In this document: positions 1 through 8,937 of the stretch, in pieces
Layout of the letters: the number at the start of each line of letters is the position of its first letter
How positions within the stretch are numbered: the first letter of the stretch is position 1
From: an uncultured Bacilli bacterium
GTDB lineage: Bacteria; Bacillota_I; Bacilli_A; RF39; UBA660
Reading direction: 5' to 3'
DNA: 64,000 bases
NCBI GenBank assembly: GCA_910577505.1
Contig: CAJTLN010000005.1
Span: forward strand, 1 to 64,000
Program-made: the position numbers and the translations under genes
Notes under the pieces: generated by a model
Seen by the model: the letters and a program-made list of their open reading frames with translations, nothing else
Databases searched by the model: none
What the model was told of the DNA's origin: nothing

Positions 1-40
1 AAAATAGGTAGTTGCCAATTTTTTTTTTTTGCTCTTTTTT

Positions 41-77
41 TTTGAGGAGGGGACCTTTTTTGAGCCTCTTTTTTTAT
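41..77 (+). terminator. Possible terminator of the gene left of the window
   Basis: A short GAGG (44-47) / CCTC (65-68) inverted repeat is followed by a T-run, after an already T-rich stretch. The stem is only four pairs long, so this is a weak candidate; its position just before a clear promoter fits the end of an upstream transcription unit. Confidence 0.3.
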
Positions 78-82
78 GTCTG

Positions 83-111
83 TTTACTAATTAAACAAGA
101 TGTTTTATAAT
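83..111 (+). promoter_or_regulatory. Sigma-A type promoter for the M23 peptidase gene
   Basis: TTTACT (83-88) and TATAAT (106-111) are separated by 17 bases, a near-consensus vegetative promoter. Transcription should begin near 118. This rules out the in-frame ATG at 100 as the translation start, because that codon lies inside the promoter. Confidence 0.75.
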
Positions 112-165
112 AATTGTGTGATTATTATGATTTTATTTAATTTATGTAGTGAATCAGGAACATTA

Positions 166-1056
166 ATGGTATTTGTTATTATTAAAATAGTGATTTCAAT
201 TGTTTTTACGATAGTACCTCTTATTCTTATTTATAGAAGTATTGTTCCATGTGTTAAATGTGTTATGAGTGGTGAACCATTTACAAAAGAGTTGGGATCT
301 TTAGTTAAATCTTTTATTTCAGGATTTATTGTTTTTTTGTTGCCTACATTGTTTACTTTTGTATTTGATTCTCTAGTTTCTATAGATACAACTGGTCTTT
401 CAAAATGTTTTTCTAATGCAACTCTTGAAAATGTTAATAAACTTAAAGATAATGAAGCAGCTGAACGTAAGGCTTCTTTATCAGGAAATAGACAGAAACT
501 TGATGAAGAGATGAAAAAGCAGCAGGAAGAAGAAGCTAAAAGAAATGAATTAATAAAGAAAAGAAGAGAAGAGTTAGAAAGACAAAGACGTGAACAATAT
601 GGTGGTTCAACTGGAACTGGTATTTGGAAAGATAGTACTTTTCCTTTACCTAGTGGTGCTACATCATGTAGATCATCTGTTTTTGGTCCTAGGACACATC
701 CTATTACTGGTGAATATGATAATCATAGTGGTGATGATTATCCTGCGTCATGTGGAACATCTGTTTATGCTGTTATGGATGGTAAGGTTATTGAGGCTGC
801 TAATGATGGTGGTTATCATTATGGAATGGGAAATTATGTAAAAATACAACATAGCGATGGAACATCTTCTGTTTACATGCATTCTTCTAATGTTCTTGTA
901 AGAGTTGGTCAAACAGTTAGTAAAGGTCAAGAAATTATGAAAGTAGGAACAACGGGTTCTTCAACAGGCTGTCATTTACATATAACGATAAAAAATTCTT
1001 CTGGAACAAACGTTGCTCCTAGTGACTATATCCCGACATTAGCTTCATGTAGTTAA
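166..1056 (+). CDS. Membrane-anchored M23 (LytM-type) metallopeptidase with VirB2-like N-terminus
   Basis: Probable peptidoglycan hydrolase held at the membrane. With the start at 166 (AGGA at 156-159, six bases upstream) the protein has 296 residues. Two hydrophobic segments (about 2-25 and 50-70) around a short polar loop resemble TrbC/VirB2-type pilin subunits, followed by a charged coiled-coil (about 90-145, rich in K, E, R). The C-terminal half is an M23 domain: HSGDD (His187, Asp191) and HLH (270-272) supply the zinc ligands and catalytic residues, so it should be active. Longer starts exist at 100 and 130 but overlap the promoter. The pilin resemblance is inference from the hydrophobicity pattern; the M23 assignment is firm. 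Confidence 0.85.
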   Translation: MVFVIIKIVISIVFTIVPLILIYRSIVPCVKCVMSGEPFTKELGSLVKSFISGFIVFLLPTLFTFVFDSLVSIDTTGLSKCFSNATLENVNKLKDNEAAERKASLSGNRQKLDEEMKKQQEEEAKRNELIKKRREELERQRREQYGGSTGTGIWKDSTFPLPSGATSCRSSVFGPRTHPITGEYDNHSGDDYPASCGTSVYAVMDGKVIEAANDGGYHYGMGNYVKIQHSDGTSSVYMHSSNVLVRVGQTVSKGQEIMKVGTTGSSTGCHLHITIKNSSGTNVAPSDYIPTLASCS

Positions 1057-1090
1057 TAAAATCTAAATATGTCAAATTTGTACATATATG

Positions 1091-1120
1091 TTGAAATTAT
1101 AAAAACGTTATTGTTATAAT
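1091..1120 (+). promoter_or_regulatory. Promoter for tsaE
   Basis: TTGAAA (1091-1096), 18-base spacer and extended -10 TGTTATAAT (1112-1120). The start codon of tsaE lies 18 bases beyond the -10 box, so the 5' leader is very short. Confidence 0.7.
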
Positions 1121-1138
1121 TTATTTAGGTGATAAGAT

Positions 1139-1591
1139 ATGAATTATAAATATACTTCAAGATGTGAAGAAGATACAATGGAAATTGCTGAAAATATTGA
1201 AAGCGAAAAATTTCCTGGAATGGTAATATGCTTAGATGGTGAGTTAGGTAGTGGAAAGACCGTCTTTGTTAAAGGATTTGCCAAAGCTTTAGGACTTAAA
1301 GAAACAATTACTAGTCCAACATTTAGTTTAGTTAAGGAATATCCAGATGGTGAAATGCCTTTATATCATATGGATGTTTATAGACTAGATGATTCTAATG
1401 AAGAATTTGGGTTAGATGATTATCTAAATCAAGATGCTGTTTGCATTATTGAGTGGCCAGAAATGATAGAAGGTCAATTACCAGAAGAAAGATTAGATAT
1501 AAAATTTAAAGTTATTGATGATAATACAAGAGTCTTGGTATTTACACCATATGGTCAACAATATGAAGACTTATGTGAAGCTGTTTTATAA
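1139..1591 (+). CDS. tsaE: tRNA threonylcarbamoyladenosine biosynthesis ATPase TsaE
   Basis: TsaE is the ATPase that works with TsaB and TsaD to attach threonylcarbamoyl to A37 of ANN-decoding tRNAs (t6A). The 150-residue protein has the family's P-loop GELGSGKT (about residues 35-42) and the SPTFSLVKEY switch segment, and the length matches the family. The start has an AGGTGATA ribosome site. It is followed by its own terminator and then by tsaB, rimI and tsaD, giving the classical t6A cluster, although tsaB has a separate promoter. Confidence 0.93.
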   Translation: MNYKYTSRCEEDTMEIAENIESEKFPGMVICLDGELGSGKTVFVKGFAKALGLKETITSPTFSLVKEYPDGEMPLYHMDVYRLDDSNEEFGLDDYLNQDAVCIIEWPEMIEGQLPEERLDIKFKVIDDNTRVLVFTPYGQQYEDLCEAVL

Positions 1592-1610
1592 AAACTCTAA
1601 GGAGTTTTTT
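1591..1610 (+). terminator. Intrinsic terminator after tsaE
   Basis: AAAACTC (1591-1597), loop TAAG, GAGTTTT (1602-1608) and a T-run. The hairpin starts on the base after the stop codon. Confidence 0.8.
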
Positions 1611-1624
1611 CTTTTGCTTTAATG

Positions 1625-1633
1625 TGGTATAAT
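1625..1633 (+). promoter_or_regulatory. Extended -10 promoter for tsaB-rimI-tsaD
   Basis: TGGTATAAT gives an extended -10 element 22 bases before the tsaB ATG. No good -35 box is visible; the T-tract of the preceding terminator occupies that position. Confidence 0.6.
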
Positions 1634-1654
1634 AAGGCACGAGAGGTGAAATCT

Positions 1655-2233
1655 ATGTATACTTTATTCATTGATACACATGATAAAAATGTTTTAATTA
1701 TTTTATATAAAGATGGTAAAATCGTAAGGAAAGAAGAAATAGTTTCTGCTAATAAACATAGTGAAGTAACTATGCCTGTGATTGATAAGGTATTAAGTGG
1801 ATCTAATGTTATGGTTAATAACCTTGATAACATAATTGTTGTTAATGGTCCAGGTTCTTTTACAGGTGAAAGAATTGCTGTAACTATTGGCAAAACTATT
1901 GCATATTGCTTAAGTATACCTATTAGGGCAATTGATTCTTTAACAATATCTGCACTTAATATTGAAGCAGAAAAAAAGATTGTTTCTTTAGAAGATAGAA
2001 ATGGTGCTTATGTTGGAGAGTTTGATAGCGCTAATAAACCACTTAATGATTTTAGATATTTAAGTAAAACTGTTTATGAAGAATATAAACAATCTAATGA
2101 AGTTATCAATAATGTAGAAATTGATTATGAATTGGTATATGAATATGCTATGAAATTAAATGTTTTAAATCCACATGAAGTTAAACCATTATATATTAAA
2201 GGGATTAGTGCTTTAGATGGTAAGAAAAGTTAA
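1655..2233 (+). CDS. tsaB: tRNA threonylcarbamoyladenosine biosynthesis protein TsaB
   Basis: TsaB is the inactive TsaD paralogue that forms the TsaB-TsaD-TsaE complex for t6A synthesis. I start it at 1655 because GAGAGGTG lies just upstream; the more upstream ATG at 1622 is inside the promoter. The 192-residue protein shows the TsaB signature GPGSFTGERIAV (about residues 60-71) of the ASKHA fold. It overlaps the next gene by 17 bases, so rimI is probably translationally coupled. Somewhat shorter than many TsaB proteins, which often have 220-230 residues. Confidence 0.9.
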   Translation: MYTLFIDTHDKNVLIILYKDGKIVRKEEIVSANKHSEVTMPVIDKVLSGSNVMVNNLDNIIVVNGPGSFTGERIAVTIGKTIAYCLSIPIRAIDSLTISALNIEAEKKIVSLEDRNGAYVGEFDSANKPLNDFRYLSKTVYEEYKQSNEVINNVEIDYELVYEYAMKLNVLNPHEVKPLYIKGISALDGKKS

Positions 2234-2639
2234 TTTAAAAGATATTGATAGATTTTATGAACTTGGAGAACTAGTTAATGATAATTTTAAAGTACTATTT
2301 AATTTAGATAATATTTTAAGTTCAGAATACGATTATATACTTGGTTATTATGATGAAAATAATTTATTAGTTGGATTTATTCATTTTTCAAAGATGTATG
2401 AAACTGTAGATATTGTTAACATAGTTGTAGATGAAAGTAAGAGAAAATGTGGAATAGGAACAATTCTTCTTAAAGAATTAATAAATTATTTTGATGATGT
2501 AACTAATATAATGTTAGAAGTAAATGAAAATAATATTTCTGCTATTAATTTATATAAGAAAAATAGTTTTTATATAATTAATAAGAGAAATAATTATTAT
2601 GGTAGTGATGCTGCTTTAATTATGAAAAGAGATGTATAA
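2217..2639 (+). CDS. rimI: RimI-like GNAT N-acetyltransferase
   Basis: GNAT-fold acetyltransferase of 140 residues. Visible features are the beta4 strand VNIVVDESKR followed by the acetyl-CoA loop CGIGTIL, and the C-terminal NENNISAINLYKKNSF segment typical of RimI. Its place between tsaB and tsaD is the usual position of rimI, which acetylates the N-terminus of a ribosomal protein in enterobacteria; the substrate here is unknown. It begins inside the end of tsaB and ends two bases before tsaD, so the three genes form one operon. Confidence 0.85.
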   Translation: MVRKVNLKDIDRFYELGELVNDNFKVLFNLDNILSSEYDYILGYYDENNLLVGFIHFSKMYETVDIVNIVVDESKRKCGIGTILLKELINYFDDVTNIMLEVNENNISAINLYKKNSFYIINKRNNYYGSDAALIMKRDV

Positions 2640-2641
2640 AT

Positions 2642-3646
2642 ATGAAAGATGTAAATATATTAGCAATAGAGTCTTCTTGTGATGAAACAAGTATGGCAAT
2701 AATAAAAAATGGTTGTGAGTGTGTTCAGTTAACAGTATTAACACAAATGGATACCCATGCTGAATTTGGGGGAGTAGTGCCGGAGATTGCATCACGTATG
2801 CATACTGAAAATATAACAATGGTTTTAGAAGAAACTTTAACTAAAGCCAATATGACAATGGATCAAATAGATGCTGTTGCAGTTACATATGCTCCTGGAT
2901 TATTAGGAAGTTTATTAGTAGGTGTAGAGTTTGCTAAAACTTTATCATATATTTATAAAAAACCATTAATTGCAGTTAATCACATTGCTGGTCATATATA
3001 TGCAAATAATTTAGAGAAAAAAATGGAATATCCTTTACTTGCTTTAGTAGTAAGTGGAGGACACACTGATTTAATTATAATGAAAGATGATTATGTATTT
3101 GAACATATTGGAGGAACATTAGATGATGCAGTTGGTGAATGTTATGATAAAGTTGCACGTGTTCTTGGGTTAAAATATCCTGGAGGACCTAATGTAGATA
3201 GATTGTCTTTAGAAGGAAAATCAACTTACGATTTGCCTATACCTATGAATGATGATAGTTTTAATATGAGTTTTAGTGGACTTAAGAGTAGTATTATTAA
3301 CTTAGTACATAATGAAGAACAAAGAGGTCATGAAATAAGACGAGCAGATTTAGCTAGAAGTTTTCAAGATACAGCTGTTGATCAATTGGTAAGAAAATCC
3401 GAATTAGCTATAAAAAAATATAATATAAAAAAGATGGTAATTGCAGGTGGAGTTTCTGCTAATAGATTCTTAAGAAATGCTATACAAGAGTTAGCAGATA
3501 AATATAATGTTGAATTATCAATACCAAGAATGGCTTATTGTACAGATAATGCAGCAATGATAGGAGCTGCTGCTTATCCACTTTACTTAAAAGGGGAATT
3601 TGCAGATTTAACGTTAAATGCTACGAGTAGTGATGAACTTTATTAG
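2642..3646 (+). CDS. tsaD: tRNA N6-adenosine threonylcarbamoyltransferase TsaD
   Basis: Catalytic subunit that transfers the threonylcarbamoyl group to tRNA A37. The 334-residue protein starts ILAIESSCDET, and has the metal-binding HIAGH pair, VSGGHTDL, and the late GGVSANRFLR and CTDNAAMIG motifs, so all family landmarks are intact and the length is standard. It lies last in the tsaB-rimI-tsaD operon. Universally conserved and usually essential. Confidence 0.96.
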   Translation: MKDVNILAIESSCDETSMAIIKNGCECVQLTVLTQMDTHAEFGGVVPEIASRMHTENITMVLEETLTKANMTMDQIDAVAVTYAPGLLGSLLVGVEFAKTLSYIYKKPLIAVNHIAGHIYANNLEKKMEYPLLALVVSGGHTDLIIMKDDYVFEHIGGTLDDAVGECYDKVARVLGLKYPGGPNVDRLSLEGKSTYDLPIPMNDDSFNMSFSGLKSSIINLVHNEEQRGHEIRRADLARSFQDTAVDQLVRKSELAIKKYNIKKMVIAGGVSANRFLRNAIQELADKYNVELSIPRMAYCTDNAAMIGAAAYPLYLKGEFADLTLNATSSDELY

Positions 3647-3705
3647 TTTTTAGAATAAAATGTGATATTATAAAGATAATAAAAATAATCAAGAAGGTGT
3701 AATAT

Positions 3706-4662
3706 ATGAAGAAAGTTTTAGTAACTGGGGCAGGTGGAACAGTAGGTTTACAAGTTATAAGATTTTTACTAAGTGAAGGAAAATATGAAGTAACAGCTTT
3801 AGAATTAAAAAATAAACATGTTTACAAAAGATTGAAACCATTTAGAAAAAGAATAAATATAGTTTATGGAGATGTAAATGATAGTGCTATTGTTGATGCT
3901 TTAATTAAAGATCATGATGTAGTAATTCATTTAGCTGGTGTTTTACCTCCATTAGCTAATGTTAGAGAAGATTTATGTAAAGAGGTAGATTTTAATGGAA
4001 CTAGACAAATAGTGGATTCTATTAAATCATATAATCCAGATTGCTTATTACTTTATTCCTCAACAGCTTCTATATATGGTAAACAAGAAGATTATGAAAA
4101 TATTACAATAAAGACTAAACCTAATATAGATGATTATGATTATTATGCTAAATATAAATTAGAAAGTGAAAAATATATTAAAGAAAATATTAAGAATTAT
4201 TCAATATTAAGACTTGCTTATATATTGGGTGATCCTGGGCCTGAGAACTTAATTTATAATATTACTCCAGATAGTAAGTGTGAATTATTGTCTGCAGAGG
4301 ATGCAGGATATGCATTTGTATGTGCTATTGATTTTAAGAAAGAAGTTAATAAAAAGATATTTAATGTTTCTGGAGGAGAAAAGTTTAGAACAAAGTATTC
4401 TGATTATTTAGTTTATTTATTTAAAACATATGGTTTATCTTTTAGATTTTTATCAGCTTATTTGTTTGCTGAAAAGAATTATTATGGTGGTTATTATAGT
4501 GATGGAGATAAATTAGAAGAGATATTACATTTTAGGAGTAAGAATTTAGATGTTTATTATAATACTTTGACTAAGTATAAATATAAAGTTACTAGATTAT
4601 TACCTAGATTATTTGCTTTACCTTTTGTAGCTTATTATTCTAGAAAGAAAAAAGATAAATAA
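3706..4662 (+). CDS. NAD(P)-dependent epimerase/dehydratase (extended SDR)
   Basis: Extended short-chain dehydrogenase/reductase of 318 residues. The N-terminus has the Rossmann nucleotide loop TGAGGTVG (residues 7-14), the middle has LLYSSTASIYG and the catalytic YAKYK (YxxxK), so it should be an active sugar-nucleotide or related epimerase/dehydratase. The ribosome site AAGGTG precedes the ATG. The patatin gene follows after three bases, so both are cotranscribed. The exact substrate cannot be read from the sequence. Confidence 0.8.
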   Translation: MKKVLVTGAGGTVGLQVIRFLLSEGKYEVTALELKNKHVYKRLKPFRKRINIVYGDVNDSAIVDALIKDHDVVIHLAGVLPPLANVREDLCKEVDFNGTRQIVDSIKSYNPDCLLLYSSTASIYGKQEDYENITIKTKPNIDDYDYYAKYKLESEKYIKENIKNYSILRLAYILGDPGPENLIYNITPDSKCELLSAEDAGYAFVCAIDFKKEVNKKIFNVSGGEKFRTKYSDYLVYLFKTYGLSFRFLSAYLFAEKNYYGGYYSDGDKLEEILHFRSKNLDVYYNTLTKYKYKVTRLLPRLFALPFVAYYSRKKKDK

Positions 4663-4665
4663 TTT

Positions 4666-5718
4666 ATGAAGGGGTTAGTTTTAGAAGGAGGAGGTGTAAA
4701 AGGTTCTTATCAGGTAGGAGCTTTTTACGCTTTTCGTGATAGTAAAGTTAAGTTGGATGGATTTGTTGGTACTTCAATAGGTTCTTTTAATGCAGCGATG
4801 CTAGCTAGTAATAAGTCTAGTGAGTTATTAGATTTTTGGTATAATGTTAGTCCTGGGGAGTTATTAGGATTTGATAAAAAGTTTATTGATGCTATAAATA
4901 ATGGAGATAAGGATATTGAGTCTCTTAAAAGCGCATTTTCAGCCCTAAAGAAGGTTGTTCGTAATTTTGGTATAGATAATACTAATTTGTTAGAAAATAT
5001 TAAGAATGTGCTTGATTATGATGCTTTAATGAATAGTAAAAAGGATTTTGGTTTAGTTACTGTTCAAATATCGAGAAAAGGTATTAAACCAATTTATGTT
5101 TATAAGAGTGATATAAATAGTAAAGATAAATTAATTGAGTTTTTAATGGCTAGTAGTTATTTACCAGTATTTAGAGAAAAAAGAATAATAGATAATCATT
5201 TTTATATAGATGGTGGCTTTTATGATAATTCACCTGTTAAGTTATTAGCAGATATAGGATATGATGAAATATATGTAATAAATATAAAGGGGATAGGAAT
5301 AAATAGAAGACATGATGTATCATCTAAAGTAATAAATATTGCTCCAAGTCGTGATAATGGTAAAATATTAGAATTTAATAGAGATATAATTAGAGATAAT
5401 ATTATGATGGGATATTATGATACTTTAAGAGTCTTAAAGAAGTTAGATGGTTATAGATATTGTTTTAAGAGAAGAAGTAATAAATACTATAAATTTATAA
5501 CAAGAAAAGTTAATAAGAGATTGTTTAATAGAGTTATGAATTTCTTTGGAACTAATACATATAAATCTACTGTACTTAAGGCGTTAGAATATATTCTTGA
5601 AAAAGAACATATTGATTATTATGACGTTTATGATTCTTATAAATTAATTAAGTCTTTTAGAAATAATAAGAATAAATATTTTGTTTATAGATTTATTAGA
5701 GAAATAAGATTTTTCTAG
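4666..5718 (+). CDS. Patatin-like phospholipase
   Basis: Patatin-family lipid acyl hydrolase of 350 residues. The N-terminus has the oxyanion loop LEGGGVKGSYQVG, the nucleophile elbow GTSIG (serine about residue 37) and the catalytic aspartate in DGGFYDNSP (about 184-192), so the Ser-Asp dyad is complete. It resembles bacterial RssA-like patatins with a basic C-terminal extension of about 100 residues. Probably acts on membrane phospholipids. Sits three bases after the SDR gene, suggesting cotranscription. Confidence 0.85.
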   Translation: MKGLVLEGGGVKGSYQVGAFYAFRDSKVKLDGFVGTSIGSFNAAMLASNKSSELLDFWYNVSPGELLGFDKKFIDAINNGDKDIESLKSAFSALKKVVRNFGIDNTNLLENIKNVLDYDALMNSKKDFGLVTVQISRKGIKPIYVYKSDINSKDKLIEFLMASSYLPVFREKRIIDNHFYIDGGFYDNSPVKLLADIGYDEIYVINIKGIGINRRHDVSSKVINIAPSRDNGKILEFNRDIIRDNIMMGYYDTLRVLKKLDGYRYCFKRRSNKYYKFITRKVNKRLFNRVMNFFGTNTYKSTVLKALEYILEKEHIDYYDVYDSYKLIKSFRNNKNKYFVYRFIREIRFF

Positions 5719-5771
5719 TAATATAAGAATAATTTTTGTATAATAAAACAAGTTTTAAAAGAGGTGTAAAT

Positions 5772-6491
5772 ATGGGAAGAGCTTATGCAGTTAGAGAAGC
5801 TAAAATAAAAAAGACAGGAGCAGCAAAGGGGAAATTATATACAAACTTTGCAAAGGAAATTTACTTGGCAGCTAAAAATGGATCTCCTGAAATAGAAGCT
5901 AATAGTGCTTTAAAACATTTAGTAGAAAAAGCTAAGAAAATGCAAGTACCAGCTGATATTATATCTAGAGCTATAGATAAAGCTAAAGGAGCTGGAAAAG
6001 ATGAATATGAAGAAATAATTTATGAAGGATTTGGTCCTGGTGCTTCAACGTTTATGATTAAAACATTAACAGATAATGTTAATAGAACAGTTGGAGAAGT
6101 AAGAGCTGCATTTAATAAAATGAAAAAGAGTTTAGGTGTTAGTAATTCTGTTTCTTATAATTATGATAATTTAACAGTAATGAGTTTTAAATCAGATAAA
6201 GAAGAAGAGTTATTAATGGCTTTACTTGACGCTTCTATTGAACCAGTAGAGTTTGAGAATGAAGATGGTTTTATAAATGTTTCTGTTAAATATATGGATA
6301 ATTATAAAGCTAAAGAAGTTATTGAATCAGTAGTACCAGATGTTGATTTTGAAGTAGATGAATCTGGTTGGTACGCAAAAGATTTAGTTTCATTAGAAGG
6401 TGAAGATTTAGAAGTATTTAATAAGTTATATGATTTATTGGATGCTGTTGATGATGTAACTGATATTTATCATAATGTAAAGTTAGATTAA
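5772..6491 (+). CDS. YebC/PmpR family protein
   Basis: Member of the YebC/PmpR family (DUF28), 239 residues from the ATG at 5772, which has AGAGGTG upstream. A longer in-frame start (TTG 5736) lies next to a -10 like TATAAT (5739-5744) and is rejected. The N-terminus shows the family pattern KLYTNFAKEIYLAAKNG and the following DIISRAIDKAKG. Members have been described as DNA-binding regulators and, in Bacillota, as factors acting on translation at proline-rich stretches; which applies here is unknown. Confidence 0.9.
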   Translation: MGRAYAVREAKIKKTGAAKGKLYTNFAKEIYLAAKNGSPEIEANSALKHLVEKAKKMQVPADIISRAIDKAKGAGKDEYEEIIYEGFGPGASTFMIKTLTDNVNRTVGEVRAAFNKMKKSLGVSNSVSYNYDNLTVMSFKSDKEEELLMALLDASIEPVEFENEDGFINVSVKYMDNYKAKEVIESVVPDVDFEVDESGWYAKDLVSLEGEDLEVFNKLYDLLDAVDDVTDIYHNVKLD

Positions 6492-6500
6492 GATGTTAAT

Positions 6501-6526
6501 AAGAGATGCATAAATGCGTCTTTTTT
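6501..6526 (+). terminator. Intrinsic terminator after yebC-like gene
   Basis: AAGAGATGCA / TGCGTCTTTT with a TAAA loop; ten pairs including two G-T pairs, then a T-run. Confidence 0.75.
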
Positions 6527-6580
6527 CATTGTATTTTCACATTTTTATTATAAAATATAGGTGTACTAGAGGTGAAGTTT

Positions 6581-7258
6581 ATGAAAATACTAGTTGTAGA
6601 TGATGAAAAATTAATAAGGGATGTAATAAGAGAATATTTAGTTTTGGAAGGTTATGAAGTAGATGAAGCTGTAGATGGCGAAGATGCAGTTAATAAAGCT
6701 AATAATTCAGATTATTCTTTAATTATAATGGATATAATGATGCCAAATAAAGATGGGTATCAAGCTTGTAAAGAGATAAAATCTAAGAACAAAGATATAC
6801 CTTTTATAATGTTATCTGCTCGTAGTGAAGAATATGATAAATTAATAGGGTTTGATTTAGGAATAGATGATTATGTAACTAAGCCTTTTAGTCCTAAAGA
6901 ATTAGTAGCAAGAGTTAAAGCTATAATAAAAAGGAGTACACCAGAAGAATCAATATATAAATTTGATGGACTTATTATTGATGATAAAGCTCATGATGTA
7001 ATAATATATGATGAGAAAGTTTATTTAACTCCTAAAGAATATGATTTATTAAAATATTTTGTAACTAATAAAAATATTGCTCTATCAAGAGAACAATTAC
7101 TTACTAATGTTTGGGGTTATGATTTTTATGGTGATGATAGAACTATTGATACACATGTAAAAACGTTAAGAAGAAATTTAGGTAACTATGGTGATTTAAT
7201 TAAAACTGTTAGAGGAATAGGTTATAAATTTGAATACCAAGATAAAAAGAACAACTAG
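6581..7258 (+). CDS. OmpR/PhoB-family response regulator
   Basis: Two-component response regulator of 225 residues. The receiver domain has the acidic pair in LVVDDEK, the phospho-acceptor aspartate in IIMDIMMP (about residue 50) and the lysine in TKPFSP. The C-terminus is an OmpR-type winged helix with TPKEYDLLKYF and RTIDTHVKTLRRNLG. I start at the ATG 6581, which follows AGAGGTGAAG. Its gene overlaps the histidine kinase gene, so the pair is cotranscribed. Similar to PhoP/PhoB-type regulators; the signal is not readable. Confidence 0.93.
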   Translation: MKILVVDDEKLIRDVIREYLVLEGYEVDEAVDGEDAVNKANNSDYSLIIMDIMMPNKDGYQACKEIKSKNKDIPFIMLSARSEEYDKLIGFDLGIDDYVTKPFSPKELVARVKAIIKRSTPEESIYKFDGLIIDDKAHDVIIYDEKVYLTPKEYDLLKYFVTNKNIALSREQLLTNVWGYDFYGDDRTIDTHVKTLRRNLGNYGDLIKTVRGIGYKFEYQDKKNN

Positions 7259-8639
7259 TATTAAAAATAAAACAATGTTTTGTTTAATATTGTTTTCTGT
7301 TTTTATAATATTATTGTTATGGGAATCACAAGTTTTGTTTTCTAAGTATCTTTATGAAAAATATCAGATAAATGATATGGAGAATATTGCTGAAGAAATA
7401 CATAAAAAGGATTCTTTAGAATTACATAGTTATTTAAAAAATGTTGTTTATAATAATTCTGTATGTATTGAATATATAGATGTATATGGAAGAACTAAGT
7501 TATATAATGATGCTTCTACGGGGTGTTTACTTGGTAAAGATAATAATGAAATTAATAAATATATGAATGATTTATATAAGAGTGGTGAGGAGATTAAAGC
7601 TATAAAACTTGTTAATCCAGATTATGAATCATATGCATTACTTTATGGTATAGAAGTAGATGATGGGTATGTATTTTTATTTACAATGTTAAGTAATGTT
7701 AATAAAAATTATACTATTATTAGTAAGCAATTAATATATATTACAATATTTGTTATTATATTTGCTGTAGCTATAAGTTTATTTTTGGCACGTGTTTTGA
7801 GTGAACCAATTGTTGATATTACTGAGAAATCTAAGCAATTAGCTAGTGGAAATTATAATGTTAAGTTTAATAAAAATGGTATAAAAGAGATTGATGAACT
7901 TGCTGATACGTTAAATTATTTGGAAAGTGAAGTAAGTAAGACTGATCAATATCGAAGGGATTTAATGGCTAATGTATCACATGATTTAAAAACACCACTT
8001 ACAATGATTAAAGCTTATGCCGAGATGGTAAGAGATATTACTTATAAAGATAAAGAAAAGAGAGAAGAAAATCTCAATGTCATTATAGAAGAAACTGATA
8101 GATTAAATGTATTGGTTGGGGATATTCTTACACTTTCTAAATTACAAGCTAATTCTGATACATTAGAAATAGAAACTTTTGATCTTAATGGAGAGATTAA
8201 AGATATATTAAAAAGATATACTTATCTTGAAGATGTAGAAGGGTATACAATAGAAGTTAATATGCCAGAAGAGATATTGGTAAGAGCAGATAGAAATAAA
8301 ATTAATCAGGTTATTTATAATTTAGTTAATAATGCACTTAATTATACAGGTGATGACAAAAAAGTATTTATTAATGTAAAAGAAGAAAAGAAAAATTATC
8401 TTGTTGAAATAAGAGATACTGGTAAAGGCATTGATAAAGATAAGATAGAGCATATCTGGGAAAAGTATTATAAGAATGAAAAAAATCATAAGAGAAATGT
8501 TGTTGGTACTGGATTGGGACTTTCAATTGTTAAAAATATTTTAGAATGTCATAATTTTGAATATGGTGTTAAGAGTAAAAAAAATCAGGGAACAATATTC
8601 TATTTTAAAGTTAGTAAAATACCAAATGTAAAGAAATAA
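7230..8639 (+). CDS. Sensor histidine kinase
   Basis: Membrane sensor kinase partner of the preceding regulator. It has an N-terminal membrane segment (about 15-32), an extracellular sensor domain of about 130 residues, a second membrane segment (about 165-185), a HAMP linker, and HisKA with SHDLKTPL (phospho-accepting His). The HATPase_c domain shows NALNY (N box), DTGKGID (G1) and GTGLGLSI (G2). The listed start is a TTG overlapping the regulator gene by 29 bases, with AATAGG upstream and a basic N-terminus that fits membrane topology; ATG 7275 would give a shorter form. Confidence 0.9.
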   Translation: MNTKIKRTTSIKNKTMFCLILFSVFIILLLWESQVLFSKYLYEKYQINDMENIAEEIHKKDSLELHSYLKNVVYNNSVCIEYIDVYGRTKLYNDASTGCLLGKDNNEINKYMNDLYKSGEEIKAIKLVNPDYESYALLYGIEVDDGYVFLFTMLSNVNKNYTIISKQLIYITIFVIIFAVAISLFLARVLSEPIVDITEKSKQLASGNYNVKFNKNGIKEIDELADTLNYLESEVSKTDQYRRDLMANVSHDLKTPLTMIKAYAEMVRDITYKDKEKREENLNVIIEETDRLNVLVGDILTLSKLQANSDTLEIETFDLNGEIKDILKRYTYLEDVEGYTIEVNMPEEILVRADRNKINQVIYNLVNNALNYTGDDKKVFINVKEEKKNYLVEIRDTGKGIDKDKIEHIWEKYYKNEKNHKRNVVGTGLGLSIVKNILECHNFEYGVKSKKNQGTIFYFKVSKIPNVKK

Positions 8640-8845
8640 GTCTTAATAAACATTAATAAATATTTCACTTGCTCTTCACATAAATTTCATAAAGGAATAG
8701 TATTATTTAATTATGAAAGGAAGAGTGGTAGAAATAGAAAGAAATAAATGTTATTAATTAAAGATGAAATAATAAATAAATTTAATTATATAATATAAAC
8801 CCTATACAATTAAAATAACATATAAACTCAAACTCACACTTTTTG
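8640..8845. other. AT-rich gap without a recognisable gene
   Basis: About 200 bases between the kinase and a strong hairpin. Only a 14-codon ORF (8713-8757, MKGRVVEIERNKCY) is present, with AAAGGAA some 15 bases upstream. I see no support for it as a real gene; the stretch may be the 3' trailer of the kinase transcript. Confidence 0.4.
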
Positions 8846-8870
8846 AAAAAAGACTGTTAAGGTCTTTTTT
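8846..8870. terminator. Strong bidirectional intrinsic terminator
   Basis: AAAAAAGAC (8846-8854) / GTCTTTTTT (8862-8870), nine perfect pairs with a seven-base loop, A-run on one side and T-run on the other. Confidence 0.8.
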
Positions 8871-8937
8871 CTTTTGATTGCAATTTTGATTTAATTGTAT
8901 TATTCTTATTATATGATAAAGTATGGAGTGAGTTAAA

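Noticed and set aside
100..165. Longer start of the M23 peptidase at ATG 100
   Set aside because: It lies within the promoter (TTTACT-17-TATAAT) and has no ribosome site; ATG 166 has AGGA at proper distance.
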